Source: JAFDZO01 sp038225955
GTDB lineage: Bacteria; Bacteroidota; Ignavibacteria; Tepidaquicellales; Tepidaquicellaceae
Direction of reading: 5' to 3'
Assembly (NCBI GenBank): GCA_038225955.1
Contig: JBBRQV010000034.1
Coordinates: 1 to 25,230 of the forward strand
Length of the DNA stretch: 25,230 nucleotides
Position numbers and translations under genes: made by a program. Shown piece after piece: positions 8,269 to 15,772 of the stretch (within the stretch, counting starts at the first letter, position 1; every line of letters starts with the position of its first letter). Below the pieces are notes generated by a model. That model was not told the DNA's origin, made no database searches, and was given only the letters and a program-made list of their open reading frames with translations.

Positions 8269-8907
8269 ATGAAGAAAACAAGCACACTGAAATACGTTTT
8301 AATTGCACTTACACTGTTTATCGGAATCGATAAAACATACTCCCAGACTGCGCAGGAAATAATCAAACAAACACAGGATAAATACGAAAGTATTTCCGAT
8401 GCCAAGGCAACTTTTTCTCAGAGCTATAAAGGCTCTTCTGGAAAATCTCAATCTGCTTCAGGTACTCTTTACATTAAGAAAAAAAATAAATACAGAATTG
8501 AGACCGGCGGACAGATTATCATAACAGACGGCACTACTTCGTGGACTTACTCTCCGAAGAAAAAACAAGTCGTAATTGATAATTATAAAGATGACGGAAG
8601 TTCGTTCTCACCAAATAAATTTTTATTTTCATATCCCGAAAATTTTTACTCAGATTTAGACGGTGAGGATAAAGTGGGAACTGTAGATTGTTATGTATTG
8701 AAATTATCGCCAAGAACATCAGGCAACATAAAATCAGCGAAGATATGGATAGATAAGAACGATTATATAATTAAGAAAATATACGTCAACACAAAAGAAG
8801 GCTCAAATACATATACATTGAAAGATGTAAATCTTGATGCAGGTGTTGCAGCATCTAAGTTTACGTTCTCTCCACCATCTGATGTTGAAGTAATTGATAT
8901 GAGATAA
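8269..8907 (+). CDS. lolA: Outer-membrane lipoprotein carrier protein LolA family
   Basis: A 212-residue periplasmic protein that would shuttle lipoproteins from the LolCDE exporter to the outer membrane. It has a signal peptide (residues 1-26, KYVLIALTLFIG core, cleavage after TYSQ), then AQEIIKQTQDKYESISDAKATFSQSY compressed into the usual LolA opening: a helix followed by the first strand of the hydrophobic half-barrel. SGTLYIKKKNKYRIE and DGTTSWTYSPKKKQVVI are typical LolA strands; the later strands SAKIWIDKNDYIIKKIYV match the family too. Length is right. It has its own candidate promoter and a strong terminator downstream. In this lineage such proteins may also carry other lipids (LolA-like), so the cargo is inferred from the family. 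Confidence 0.87.
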   Translation: MKKTSTLKYVLIALTLFIGIDKTYSQTAQEIIKQTQDKYESISDAKATFSQSYKGSSGKSQSASGTLYIKKKNKYRIETGGQIIITDGTTSWTYSPKKKQVVIDNYKDDGSSFSPNKFLFSYPENFYSDLDGEDKVGTVDCYVLKLSPRTSGNIKSAKIWIDKNDYIIKKIYVNTKEGSNTYTLKDVNLDAGVAASKFTFSPPSDVEVIDMR

Positions 8908-8938
8908 ATTTGAACTATAATCATTAAATTTTTATTCT

Positions 8939-8975
8939 AAAAGTTAAGCGTAAATCTGCGCTTAACTTTTTTTTT
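8939..8975 (+). terminator. Rho-independent terminator after lolA
   Basis: AAAAGTTAAGCG (8939-8950) is perfectly complementary to CGCTTAACTTTT (8959-8970) with an eight-base loop, and the T-run extends to 8975. It ends the lolA transcript. The next gene's reading frame opens inside it and its likely first codon is only 11 bases past the T-run. Confidence 0.93.
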
Positions 8976-8985
8976 ATATAAGACT

Positions 8986-9999
8986 CTGAATCCTACTCTT
9001 AAAAAAATATTAAAGTTTGTATTAATTTCCAGTCTGCTTGCGTTATTCCTGTATCTTTCTCTCAGGGGAGTTGATTTCAGCAACCTTGCTAAGGAATTAC
9101 AGGATACAAATTATTTTCTTGCAGTTGGCGCAGGGCTGATAGGAGTTCTTTTGAGTAATTATTTCAGAGCTCTGCGCTGGAGATATTTTTTGAATCCAAT
9201 CAAAAAAGATATTCCGATGAAAAATTTATTTCCGCCGATAATGATTGGATATATGTTTAACTCAGTTATTCCGCGCGGAGGTGAAATAACGCGTCCTGTG
9301 ATTCTTGCTAAGAATGAAAATATATCTAAAGCAGCGGCTTTCGGAACGATTTTAGTGGAGAGAATTTTCGATGCTCTTAGCGTGTTAGCGGCTTTCGGAA
9401 TTTCACTTTTTATCTACAAAGGAAAGCTTGCTTCTGCATTCCCTGATTATAGTGTCGAAAAGATTGCTTTATGGTCTTCGTTCTTAACTGCACTTGCGGT
9501 TGCCTTCGTACTGGTAATTATTTTTAATTTTGAGAAGTCAGAAAAAATAATAGAAAAAATCACTTCTAAAGTTGTCCCTGCAAAAATAAAGTCTAAAATT
9601 CACGATGTATTGATTTCGCTTATAAATGGAGTTTTATTTGTAAGGTACCCAAAACAATACTTTGCGATATTTGTTTATACGATTTTAATTTGGGTATGCT
9701 ATATACTCTCGACATATTTAACATTTTTTGCCTGTGGAATAGATAATCTTGGTTTTATGGATGCCAATTTGGTTTTGACAATGGTTACCTTTGCAATGTT
9801 TCTGCCTCTGCCGGGAAACTCCGCCGGAGCGTTTCATTTAATATGCACTGCAACTCTTGTAAATATTTTTGCTATTGGAAGAGATAATGCGTTCGGGTAT
9901 GCAACAATCAGCCATCTCACGGGATTTCTATTGCAGATAATAATCGGAGCTATTTATTTCTTCAAAGAAAATTACAAAGTAAAAGATTTACAAAACTAA
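8986..9999 (+). CDS. Flippase-like / lysylphosphatidylglycerol synthase TM-region family membrane protein
   Basis: A polytopic membrane protein of the UPF0104/flippase-like domain family (LPG_synthase_TM), about 337 residues with the start chosen here. Family marks include SLRGVDF near the N-terminus, SNYFRALRWRYF, NSVIPRGGEITRP, VERIFD and the PLPGNSAGAFH loop. Family members move or modify lipids; the substrate here is unknown. The first conventional start in this frame is TTG 9151, which would delete about 55 residues, including the first membrane helix (KFVLISSLLALFLYLSL) and the conserved RGVD segment. The frame is open back to a TAA at 8938 with no ATG, GTG or TTG before 9151. CTG 8986, read as MNPTLKKILK, is the best candidate. 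The gene is convergent with the DedA gene and the two overlap at their stop codons. Confidence 0.82.
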   Translation: MNPTLKKILKFVLISSLLALFLYLSLRGVDFSNLAKELQDTNYFLAVGAGLIGVLLSNYFRALRWRYFLNPIKKDIPMKNLFPPIMIGYMFNSVIPRGGEITRPVILAKNENISKAAAFGTILVERIFDALSVLAAFGISLFIYKGKLASAFPDYSVEKIALWSSFLTALAVAFVLVIIFNFEKSEKIIEKITSKVVPAKIKSKIHDVLISLINGVLFVRYPKQYFAIFVYTILIWVCYILSTYLTFFACGIDNLGFMDANLVLTMVTFAMFLPLPGNSAGAFHLICTATLVNIFAIGRDNAFGYATISHLTGFLLQIIIGAIYFFKENYKVKDLQN

Positions 10000-10634
10000 T
10001 TCTGCCCTAATTTCTTTTTCTTTCTCTCCTTAAAATATCCAATAACAATCGGAAGCACGGATAGTACTATTACAAGGACAACAACTTTTTCAAAATTTTG
10101 TTTTATAACAGGAATCTGCCCGAAGAAATATCCTGCCAGCGCCATTGACGAAATCCAAAGAATACCACCTGAAATACTGAACGTTAAATACCTTGAGTAC
10201 GGCATTTTGGCAACACCTGCAACAATGGGAGCAAATGTTCTTGCGAAGGGAACGAAACGCGCATAGATAATAGCTTTGCCACCATGCTTAACGTAAAACT
10301 CCTGAGCGCTTGTAAGATATTTTTGTTTGAACAATTTAGAATCTTTTCTGTTAAAAATCTTTTCACCTGTTAATCTTCCAAACCAGTATCCGCAGTTATC
10401 GCCGATTACAGCAGCAAGTATTAATGCAATTATCAGAGTAGTAATATCAACACCAAGAAAACCTGTTGAAGTTAAAAGTCCCGCCGTAAGTAAAAGCGAA
10501 TCACCCGGAAGAAAAAACCCTACAAGTAAACCTGTTTCAGCAAAAACAATTGCAATAACGCCATAAAAGCCCACCATTTTGATAAGTGCTTCATAGTTAT
10601 AAAGATTCTTAAAAAATTCTATTATTCCGTCCAT
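9996..10634 (-). CDS. DedA family membrane protein
   Basis: A 212-residue inner-membrane protein of the DedA/VTT (SNARE-associated) family, several of which are undecaprenyl-phosphate or phospholipid translocases. Motifs: the FAETGLLVGFFLPGDSLL re-entrant segment with E33, GDNCGYWFGRLTG (78-90), and RFVPFARTFAPIVAG (126-140), which holds the two conserved arginines R126 and R132. A C-terminal helix is followed by a basic tail (KERKKKK). The ATG at 10634 gives a normal family length. Its TAG stop (9998-9996) overlaps the TAA of the convergent flippase-like gene, so neither gene has room for a separate terminator. Two membrane proteins of lipid-handling families thus sit tail to tail; functional linkage is only suggested. 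Confidence 0.93.
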   Translation of the reverse strand: MDGIIEFFKNLYNYEALIKMVGFYGVIAIVFAETGLLVGFFLPGDSLLLTAGLLTSTGFLGVDITTLIIALILAAVIGDNCGYWFGRLTGEKIFNRKDSKLFKQKYLTSAQEFYVKHGGKAIIYARFVPFARTFAPIVAGVAKMPYSRYLTFSISGGILWISSMALAGYFFGQIPVIKQNFEKVVVLVIVLSVLPIVIGYFKERKKKKLGQN

Positions 10635-10804
10635 TAAAAAATATATTGAAAATTTGCTTTGAAATTTGATTGAGCATCTAAATTACCGATTAAAACATTC
10701 AGAATAAATTTATAAATTAATCTTTAAAAATATATTTTCTATTTTACATAATCAGAAGTAACAACAATAATATTAAGTACTCAAAGCGCATTTATTTCAC
10801 AATT

Positions 10805-11266
10805 TTGACTGCATCTTTTATCTGGACTGCATCAATTTTACTTGCGCCCTTATTTATGGAAATAGGCGGAGTCTTTGCAAAAATTTCGGTGTTCATTTAT
10901 TATTTTTTTTCGCCCGTATGCCATCAGCAGGATGCGCGGTCGTTTCATATTTTCGGATACAAGTTTGCGGTGTGTTCAAGGTGTACAAGTATATATTTGG
11001 GATTTTTAATCGCAGTTATTTTTTATCCCATAAAGATTAAATTGAGTAATATAGAACTCCCCTCAATTTGGTTCTTACTCATTCCGGTTTTTATGATTGC
11101 ATCAGATGCTTTTCTTGACGTTTTCGGATTATATTCCAATTCATTTTTATCCCGAAGCGTTACAGGCGGCATTACAGGATTTGTGCTTCCGTTTTTTCTC
11201 ATACCCGGATTCGTAAAACTTTTTAACGATGTTTTCAATTTTGTTTCTAAAAAATCCAATATATAA
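10805..11266 (+). CDS. DUF2085 domain-containing membrane protein (start uncertain)
   Basis: About 153 residues with several membrane helices. The DUF2085 signature is plain: SPVCHQQDARSFHIFG followed by FAVCSRCTSIYLGF, giving the CHQ motif and the CxRC pair that may bind a metal or form a disulfide. Function is unknown. The start given is TTG 10805, the first conventional one. The frame stays open upstream to a TAA at 10718, and the codons just before TTG read like a real N-terminus: from ATT 10772, IKYSKRIYFT, a basic patch before the first helix. A non-standard start there is plausible. The stop TAA is immediately followed by the ATG of the next gene, so translation is likely coupled. Confidence 0.75.
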   Translation: MTASFIWTASILLAPLFMEIGGVFAKISVFIYYFFSPVCHQQDARSFHIFGYKFAVCSRCTSIYLGFLIAVIFYPIKIKLSNIELPSIWFLLIPVFMIASDAFLDVFGLYSNSFLSRSVTGGITGFVLPFFLIPGFVKLFNDVFNFVSKKSNI

Positions 11267-11782
11267 ATGAATAACTCTCCAAATAAACTGACACCTGTTA
11301 TAGTAAGCTCTGTTATAATGGTTTTACTTTCTTCTGTACCTTTCCTGAATTTGATAAATACTTTCTGCTGTATGGGGATAATTCTCGGGGGATTTATCGG
11401 AGTAACATATTACGCAAAGCAGGTGCAGGGAAATAACTTACCTCTGATACAAAAGGATTCCATTTTAATTGGTTTACTATCGGGCATAATTGCGGCAATT
11501 GTAAACACAGGAGTAACAGTTGCAATCACTTTGTTTTCAAAAGTAAATCCTATGGGTGAGATGATGGAAATGATGAGCCAGCTTGGAACAAAGATGCCTC
11601 CTGAAGCTATGGATATAATGGAAAAGCTTTCACAGGAATTTACAAAGTACGGTTACTCGCCGACACTTACAATTATTACACTTATTATGAATCTTGTGCT
11701 TTACCCGCTGTTCGGAATTCTTGGAAGTTTCATCGCATATCAGATTCACAAAAGAAAAAATTTACAACAACCAACACTATAA
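11267..11782 (+). CDS. Unrecognised four-helix membrane protein with Met-rich loop
   Basis: 171 residues; I do not recognise a named family with confidence. Four hydrophobic segments are visible at about 11-31, 33-50, 65-90 and 133-160. Between the third and fourth lies a segment (96-118) with eight methionines in 23 residues, including GEMMEMMSQLG. A glycine-rich second helix (MGIILGGFIGVTYYA) and a basic C-terminus (HKRKN) are present. The gene starts with ATG directly after the DUF2085 stop codon, with no spacer, and ends 11 bases before the PHP gene. The resemblance is to small DUF4199-like membrane proteins of Bacteroidota, but that is a weak impression. Confidence 0.65.
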   Translation: MNNSPNKLTPVIVSSVIMVLLSSVPFLNLINTFCCMGIILGGFIGVTYYAKQVQGNNLPLIQKDSILIGLLSGIIAAIVNTGVTVAITLFSKVNPMGEMMEMMSQLGTKMPPEAMDIMEKLSQEFTKYGYSPTLTIITLIMNLVLYPLFGILGSFIAYQIHKRKNLQQPTL

Positions 11783-11793
11783 ATATATTTCGT

Positions 11794-12351
11794 ATGTTTG
11801 AGTATTCCGGCGCAATACATATGCATTCTACTTTTTCTGATGGCACAGGAACTATTCCTGAAATAATGCGATATGCCAATGAAACTGACTTAGACTTTGC
11901 TATTCTTACTGACCACAACAATATGAAGGCAAAAGATGAGGGCTTTGAACGATGGCATAATAATTCTATGCTTATAGTCGGATATGAGATGAACGATTTG
12001 CAGAATAAAAATCATTATCTAACATTAGGTCTTGAGAAAGTAATCGGTTCGTATGAAAAGCTTGATGACGGCGAGCTTGGCTCAATTCTTTCTGCTAAAG
12101 AATATGTAAAAAAAGTGAACGATAACGGAGGTTTTGGCTTTACTGCGCACCCGGATGAGAAAAGAGATTTTCCCGACCATCCGTCTTATCCGTGGAAAGC
12201 ATGGGATTCGGATATTACAGGAATTGAAATATGGAATCACATGAGTGAATGGATTGAGGGTATGAATGAAAAAAATAAACTGCAAAGATTTCTTCATCCG
12301 CTGCGTTCTATAATCGCCCCGCCTGACAGCACTTTGAAAAGATGGGACTAG
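11794..12351 (+). CDS. PHP-domain protein, N-terminal part (185 residues)
   Basis: This is the part before the amber codon. It starts at ATG 11794, 11 bases after the previous gene. It carries the first metal-ligand groups (H9, H11, D40, H41, probably E65 in VGYEM, and H119 in TAHPDE) but lacks the closing Asp-x-His of the active site. Alone it should not form a complete PHP site. Confidence 0.7.
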   Translation: MFEYSGAIHMHSTFSDGTGTIPEIMRYANETDLDFAILTDHNNMKAKDEGFERWHNNSMLIVGYEMNDLQNKNHYLTLGLEKVIGSYEKLDDGELGSILSAKEYVKKVNDNGGFGFTAHPDEKRDFPDHPSYPWKAWDSDITGIEIWNHMSEWIEGMNEKNKLQRFLHPLRSIIAPPDSTLKRWD

Positions 12352-12372
12352 CTAAATCAAAAAAGGAAAGTT

Positions 12373-12870
12373 GTGGGACTTGGCGGCATAGATGCTCATG
12401 CTCACAAGCAAAATATTATGGGATTTTACGAAGTAGAGATTTTCCCTTATAAAGTTTTATTTAAATCAATACGAACGAACGTATTACTGGAAAAAGAAAT
12501 TAAGAAAAATAATCCGCAAACATTTCATCATGATAAGCAGCAGATACTTGATGCATTAAAAAACGGCCGCTCGTTTATAGTAAATACTTATCATGGAAGC
12601 GGAAAAGGGTTCAGATTTTTAGCTGAGTACGATGGGAAAAATTATATCTCGGGAGATGAAATTATATACGATAATCCTAATAAGAAAATAATTTTAAGAG
12701 CATTAGTTCCGGAGAAAGCAAAAATACGATTGATAAAAGACGGAGTATGTATAGATGAATTTGAATCAATGGAGTGTATATGGGATTCAGATGAGAAAGG
12801 CTGCTATAGAATTGAATGCTGGAAGAACGATAAAGGATGGATTTTTTCAAATCATATCAGAGTAGTTTAA
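12373..12870 (+). CDS. PHP-domain protein, C-terminal part (165 residues)
   Basis: This is the part after the amber codon, in the same frame. It contains GGIDAHAHK, the last PHP metal motif, and a beta-rich C-terminal domain (KKIILRALVPEKAKIRLIKDG onward, immunoglobulin-like by eye). A GTG at 12373 is preceded five bases earlier by AAAAGGA (12361-12367), a fair ribosome binding site by the standards of this window. Independent translation is therefore conceivable, although the site also simply encodes Lys-Arg-Lys of the intact protein. Confidence 0.6.
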   Translation: MGLGGIDAHAHKQNIMGFYEVEIFPYKVLFKSIRTNVLLEKEIKKNNPQTFHHDKQQILDALKNGRSFIVNTYHGSGKGFRFLAEYDGKNYISGDEIIYDNPNKKIILRALVPEKAKIRLIKDGVCIDEFESMECIWDSDEKGCYRIECWKNDKGWIFSNHIRVV

Positions 12871-12884
12871 GTATGGCAAATTAC

Positions 12885-12889
12885 AGGGA
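12885..12889 (+). promoter_or_regulatory. Ribosome binding site of purF
   Basis: AGGGA lies nine bases before the TTG at 12899. With the in-frame TAA at 12890, which prevents any upstream start, it fixes TTG 12899 as the purF start. Confidence 0.55.
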
Positions 12890-12898
12890 TAAATTAAA

Positions 12899-14416
12899 TT
12901 GATAAAGAAAGTAAAAGAGTACAAGAAAAAAGATAGCGCAATAAATTCTAATTGCGGAGTGTTCGGAATATATAATAATCCGGAAGCAGGGATTTTAACT
13001 TACTACGGTTTGCACTCGCTTCAGCATAGAGGACAGGAAGCAGCCGGAATAGTTACGTCTGAATATTTTGAAGAAGAAAAAAGATACAGATTCAATATTC
13101 ATAAAGACCATGGGCTTGTTTCAAGTGTTTTCCGCGATGAAAAAATATTAACTGACGTCTTGAAAGGTAATTCAGCGATAGGGCATACGAGATACTCTAC
13201 AACAGGTGCCTCTGATAAACGGACTAACATTCAGCCGTTCAAAGTAATTTATAAAGGCGGCAATCTTGCTTTATCTCATAACGGAAATTTAACAAACACA
13301 CGCGAGCTTCGTACTTACTTACAGAATGAAGGAACTTTGTTTCAGACTTCTACCGATAGCGAATTGCTTCTTCATCTTATTGCCCGTAGTAAAAAAGATA
13401 CTGTCGAAGATAAAATTTTAGAAGCTGTTTCATATATTAAAGGAGCATATTCAATTTGTATCCTTACAGATGATAAATTATTTGCAATAAGAGATCCCTA
13501 TGGAGTCAGGCCATTTTGCATGGGTAAACTTGGCGATAGTTTTGTCTTCGCATCGGAAACTGTTGCGCTGGATATAATTAACGCTGATTATGTCCGTGAT
13601 GTTATGCCCGGTGAAATGATTATTATAGATAAAGATGTAGTAGAAACTCAGGAGCCGAAATCAATTCAGTTTGCAAAAGTTGATAAGTACAGGCACTGTA
13701 TATTTGAGTACATTTATTTTTCACGACCTGATAGTGTAGTCTTCGAAGAAAAAGTTGACAAGGTAAGAAGAAGGATTGGGAAGAATCTCGCACTTGAAAG
13801 TCCACCCCCTGAAAAGGAAGATGATGCTAAGAGAGTCGTAATTATAAATGTTCCGGATTCATCTAATACTGCGACGCTTGGATATTTCAGTGAAGCGATA
13901 AAACATAATAAAGATATTAAGAATGAAATTGGTTTGATACGAAGCCATTACGTGGGAAGAACTTTCATACAGCCCGGGCAGGATAAAAGGGAAATGAAAG
14001 TGAGAACAAAGTTTAATATTGTAAAAGGCGTTCTTGCCGATAGAAAAGTTGTGATGATAGACGATTCGATAGTAAGAGGTACAACATCAAGGCTTCTTGT
14101 CGATTTATTGAAGAAGGCAAAGCCTAAAGAAATTCATTTGAAGATTACTTCACCGCCGATAATTTCACCATGTTATTACGGAATGGATTTCCCCTCGAAG
14201 GGGGAACTGATTGCAAATCAAAAAAATCAGAACATCGAAGAGATAAGAGATTACCTTGGAGTTACATCTTTATCGTATCTCTCAGAGGAAAAATTACTTG
14301 AAGGCGCTCCGAAGACAAGACCTGAAACAGGATTTTGCACTGCCTGCTTTACCGGGAATTACCCGATTCAAATAGAAGGAATGGATGCAATTTCTAAAAA
14401 CGAATTAGACGATTAA
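12899..14416 (+). CDS. purF: Amidophosphoribosyltransferase
   Basis: A 505-residue enzyme of the first committed step of purine synthesis: glutamine plus PRPP gives 5-phosphoribosylamine. The N-terminal glutamine amidotransferase half has the catalytic cysteine at C19 in NCGVFGIY; the 18 residues before it are a propeptide to be removed. LHSLQHRGQEAAG and SHNGNLTN follow. The phosphoribosyltransferase half has the PRPP loop VVMIDDSIVRGTT (384-396). Four cysteines in the positions of the Bacillus subtilis iron-sulfur ligands are present (C267 in RHCIFE, C425 in SPCYYG, C480 and C483 in FCTACF), so this is the [4Fe-4S] oxygen-sensitive type. The TTG start is supported by an upstream AGGGA. No other purine gene is adjacent. 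Confidence 0.96.
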   Translation: MIKKVKEYKKKDSAINSNCGVFGIYNNPEAGILTYYGLHSLQHRGQEAAGIVTSEYFEEEKRYRFNIHKDHGLVSSVFRDEKILTDVLKGNSAIGHTRYSTTGASDKRTNIQPFKVIYKGGNLALSHNGNLTNTRELRTYLQNEGTLFQTSTDSELLLHLIARSKKDTVEDKILEAVSYIKGAYSICILTDDKLFAIRDPYGVRPFCMGKLGDSFVFASETVALDIINADYVRDVMPGEMIIIDKDVVETQEPKSIQFAKVDKYRHCIFEYIYFSRPDSVVFEEKVDKVRRRIGKNLALESPPPEKEDDAKRVVIINVPDSSNTATLGYFSEAIKHNKDIKNEIGLIRSHYVGRTFIQPGQDKREMKVRTKFNIVKGVLADRKVVMIDDSIVRGTTSRLLVDLLKKAKPKEIHLKITSPPIISPCYYGMDFPSKGELIANQKNQNIEEIRDYLGVTSLSYLSEEKLLEGAPKTRPETGFCTACFTGNYPIQIEGMDAISKNELDD

Positions 14417-14436
14417 AAAAATTTATAAAATACACA

Positions 14437-15771
14437 ATGAATAAAGAGCAATTAGAATTTCACAAATCAAAAAGGGAAGAGTTTGCAAAAATTATGGGAG
14501 AGGATTCCATAGCAGTAATTTTTGGAAATACGTATATCAATAAATCATACGATGCAAACTATAATTTTAAACAGCATAAAAATTTTTATTACCTGACAGG
14601 TTTTCTTGAACCTGACTCAGTTGTGATGCTTTCAGGCAATGGAATAAAATATTATGATTACGATTCCCGCAAAGAAACAGTCTCAAAGGAAATAATATTT
14701 GTACAGGAAAAAGATGAGACAAAGGAAACATGGACCGGCGTGCGTTTGGGGATGCAGAATGTAAAACGCGAACTTGGAATAACTGATTCAAAAGAAAATT
14801 TTGACTTGCCTGATTTTCTAAATTATAATTTATTCAAGGGCTATAAAAAACTTTATATAAATTTTGCCGACTTAATTAGCCTTACAGGAGATATAAAAGA
14901 ATTTGCAACTCAGTTTGTGAATGGGCTTAGAAGCCTTGCTCCGACAATTCAGATAATGGACTCTACTTTTCTTCTCGGTAAAATGCGCAGAAGAAAATCA
15001 ACATACGAATTAAAGGTAATGCAAACAGCAGGTGATATTTCTGCCAACTCATTCAATGAAGCATTGAAAAAAATTGAGCCCGGTATGAAAGAATATCAGG
15101 TACAGGCAAATCTTGAGTACAATTATAAAATGAACGGCTCACCTGATAATGCATATCCTCCTATATGCGCATCGGGAAATCATGCTAACATTCTTCATTA
15201 TGAATTAAACGATGACACTTTAAAAGCAGGGGAGTTGATTCTGATTGATTCAGGCGCTGAGTACGATTCCTACTGTGCCGATATTACAAGAACGTATCCA
15301 ATCTCCGGAAAATTTTCTAAAGAACAGAAAGAGGTTTACGAAATCGTATTACATGCAAATAAGGAATGTATAAAGAAATCAAGAGAAGGTATTAAGTTTG
15401 ATGATTTAAAAAACTTCTGCGATAAAGTCCTTGCAGATGGAATGGCTGCAAAAGGAATTCTGAAAAATAAAAAGAATTACAAAAAATATACAATTCACGG
15501 AGTCGGCCATCATATCGGACTGGATACTCACGATGCAGTGCCTTACAGAATTAATAAAGATGTTGAAGATAAACTTCTTGTAGGTGATGTAATTACAATA
15601 GAGCCGGGATTATATTTCCCGATAGGCTCGAAGGAAATCCCAAAAAAATATTGGGGTATAGGTGTAAGAATTGAAGACGATATTGTTATAGGAAAAAGCA
15701 GCTGCCTGAACTTAACCAGGAATGCTGTTAAAGAAATTGATGAAATTGAAAATCTTATGAGCAAAAAATAA
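14437..15771 (+). CDS. pepP: Xaa-Pro aminopeptidase (aminopeptidase P, M24B)
   Basis: A 444-residue cytoplasmic metallopeptidase that removes an N-terminal residue preceding proline. The N-terminal creatinase-like domain (about 1-175) includes FYYLTGFLEPDSVVML. The C-terminal pita-bread domain holds the metal ligands: D271 and D282 (LIDSGAEYDSYCADITR), H358 (HGVGHHIGLDTHD), E389 (ITIEPGLY) and E413 (VRIEDD). All five are present and spaced as in E. coli PepP. The ATG at 14437 comes 20 bases after purF, so the two may share a transcript. The stop is one base from the end of the convergent rnr gene, with no hairpin between them. Confidence 0.93.
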   Translation: MNKEQLEFHKSKREEFAKIMGEDSIAVIFGNTYINKSYDANYNFKQHKNFYYLTGFLEPDSVVMLSGNGIKYYDYDSRKETVSKEIIFVQEKDETKETWTGVRLGMQNVKRELGITDSKENFDLPDFLNYNLFKGYKKLYINFADLISLTGDIKEFATQFVNGLRSLAPTIQIMDSTFLLGKMRRRKSTYELKVMQTAGDISANSFNEALKKIEPGMKEYQVQANLEYNYKMNGSPDNAYPPICASGNHANILHYELNDDTLKAGELILIDSGAEYDSYCADITRTYPISGKFSKEQKEVYEIVLHANKECIKKSREGIKFDDLKNFCDKVLADGMAAKGILKNKKNYKKYTIHGVGHHIGLDTHDAVPYRINKDVEDKLLVGDVITIEPGLYFPIGSKEIPKKYWGIGVRIEDDIVIGKSSCLNLTRNAVKEIDEIENLMSKK

Positions 15772-15772
15772 A

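Larger units (their letters stand above)
11794..12870 (+). pseudogene. PHP-domain phosphoesterase gene interrupted by an in-frame TAG
   Basis: One continuous frame of 358 sense codons plus a single TAG at 12349-12351. The PHP fold runs through both halves: HMHSTFSDG (H9, H11), LTDHNN (D40, H41), AHPDE (H119) before the stop, and GGIDAHAH (D200, H202) after it. These are the expected metal ligands of a PHP phosphoesterase. Around the stop the sequence reads STLKRWD-stop-LNQKRKVVG, with no frameshift or lost residues, so a one-base change such as GAG to TAG explains it. TAG is an ordinary stop in this window (aldehyde dehydrogenase, nuoM, DedA), so code reassignment is unlikely. Causes left are a recent nonsense mutation, a sequencing error, or readthrough/reinitiation. 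The neighbours are a membrane protein and purF, in the same orientation. Confidence 0.8.

Noticed and set aside
11794..12870. Genome-wide reassignment of TAG to an amino acid
   Set aside because: TAG ends the aldehyde dehydrogenase, nuoM and DedA genes at proper family lengths, and only one gene has an internal TAG.
12873..12902. Nine-codon ORF (MANYRDKLN) before purF as a regulatory leader peptide
   Set aside because: It has no repeated codon or attenuator hairpin; its stop overlaps the purF TTG, so translational coupling is possible but nothing more is supported.
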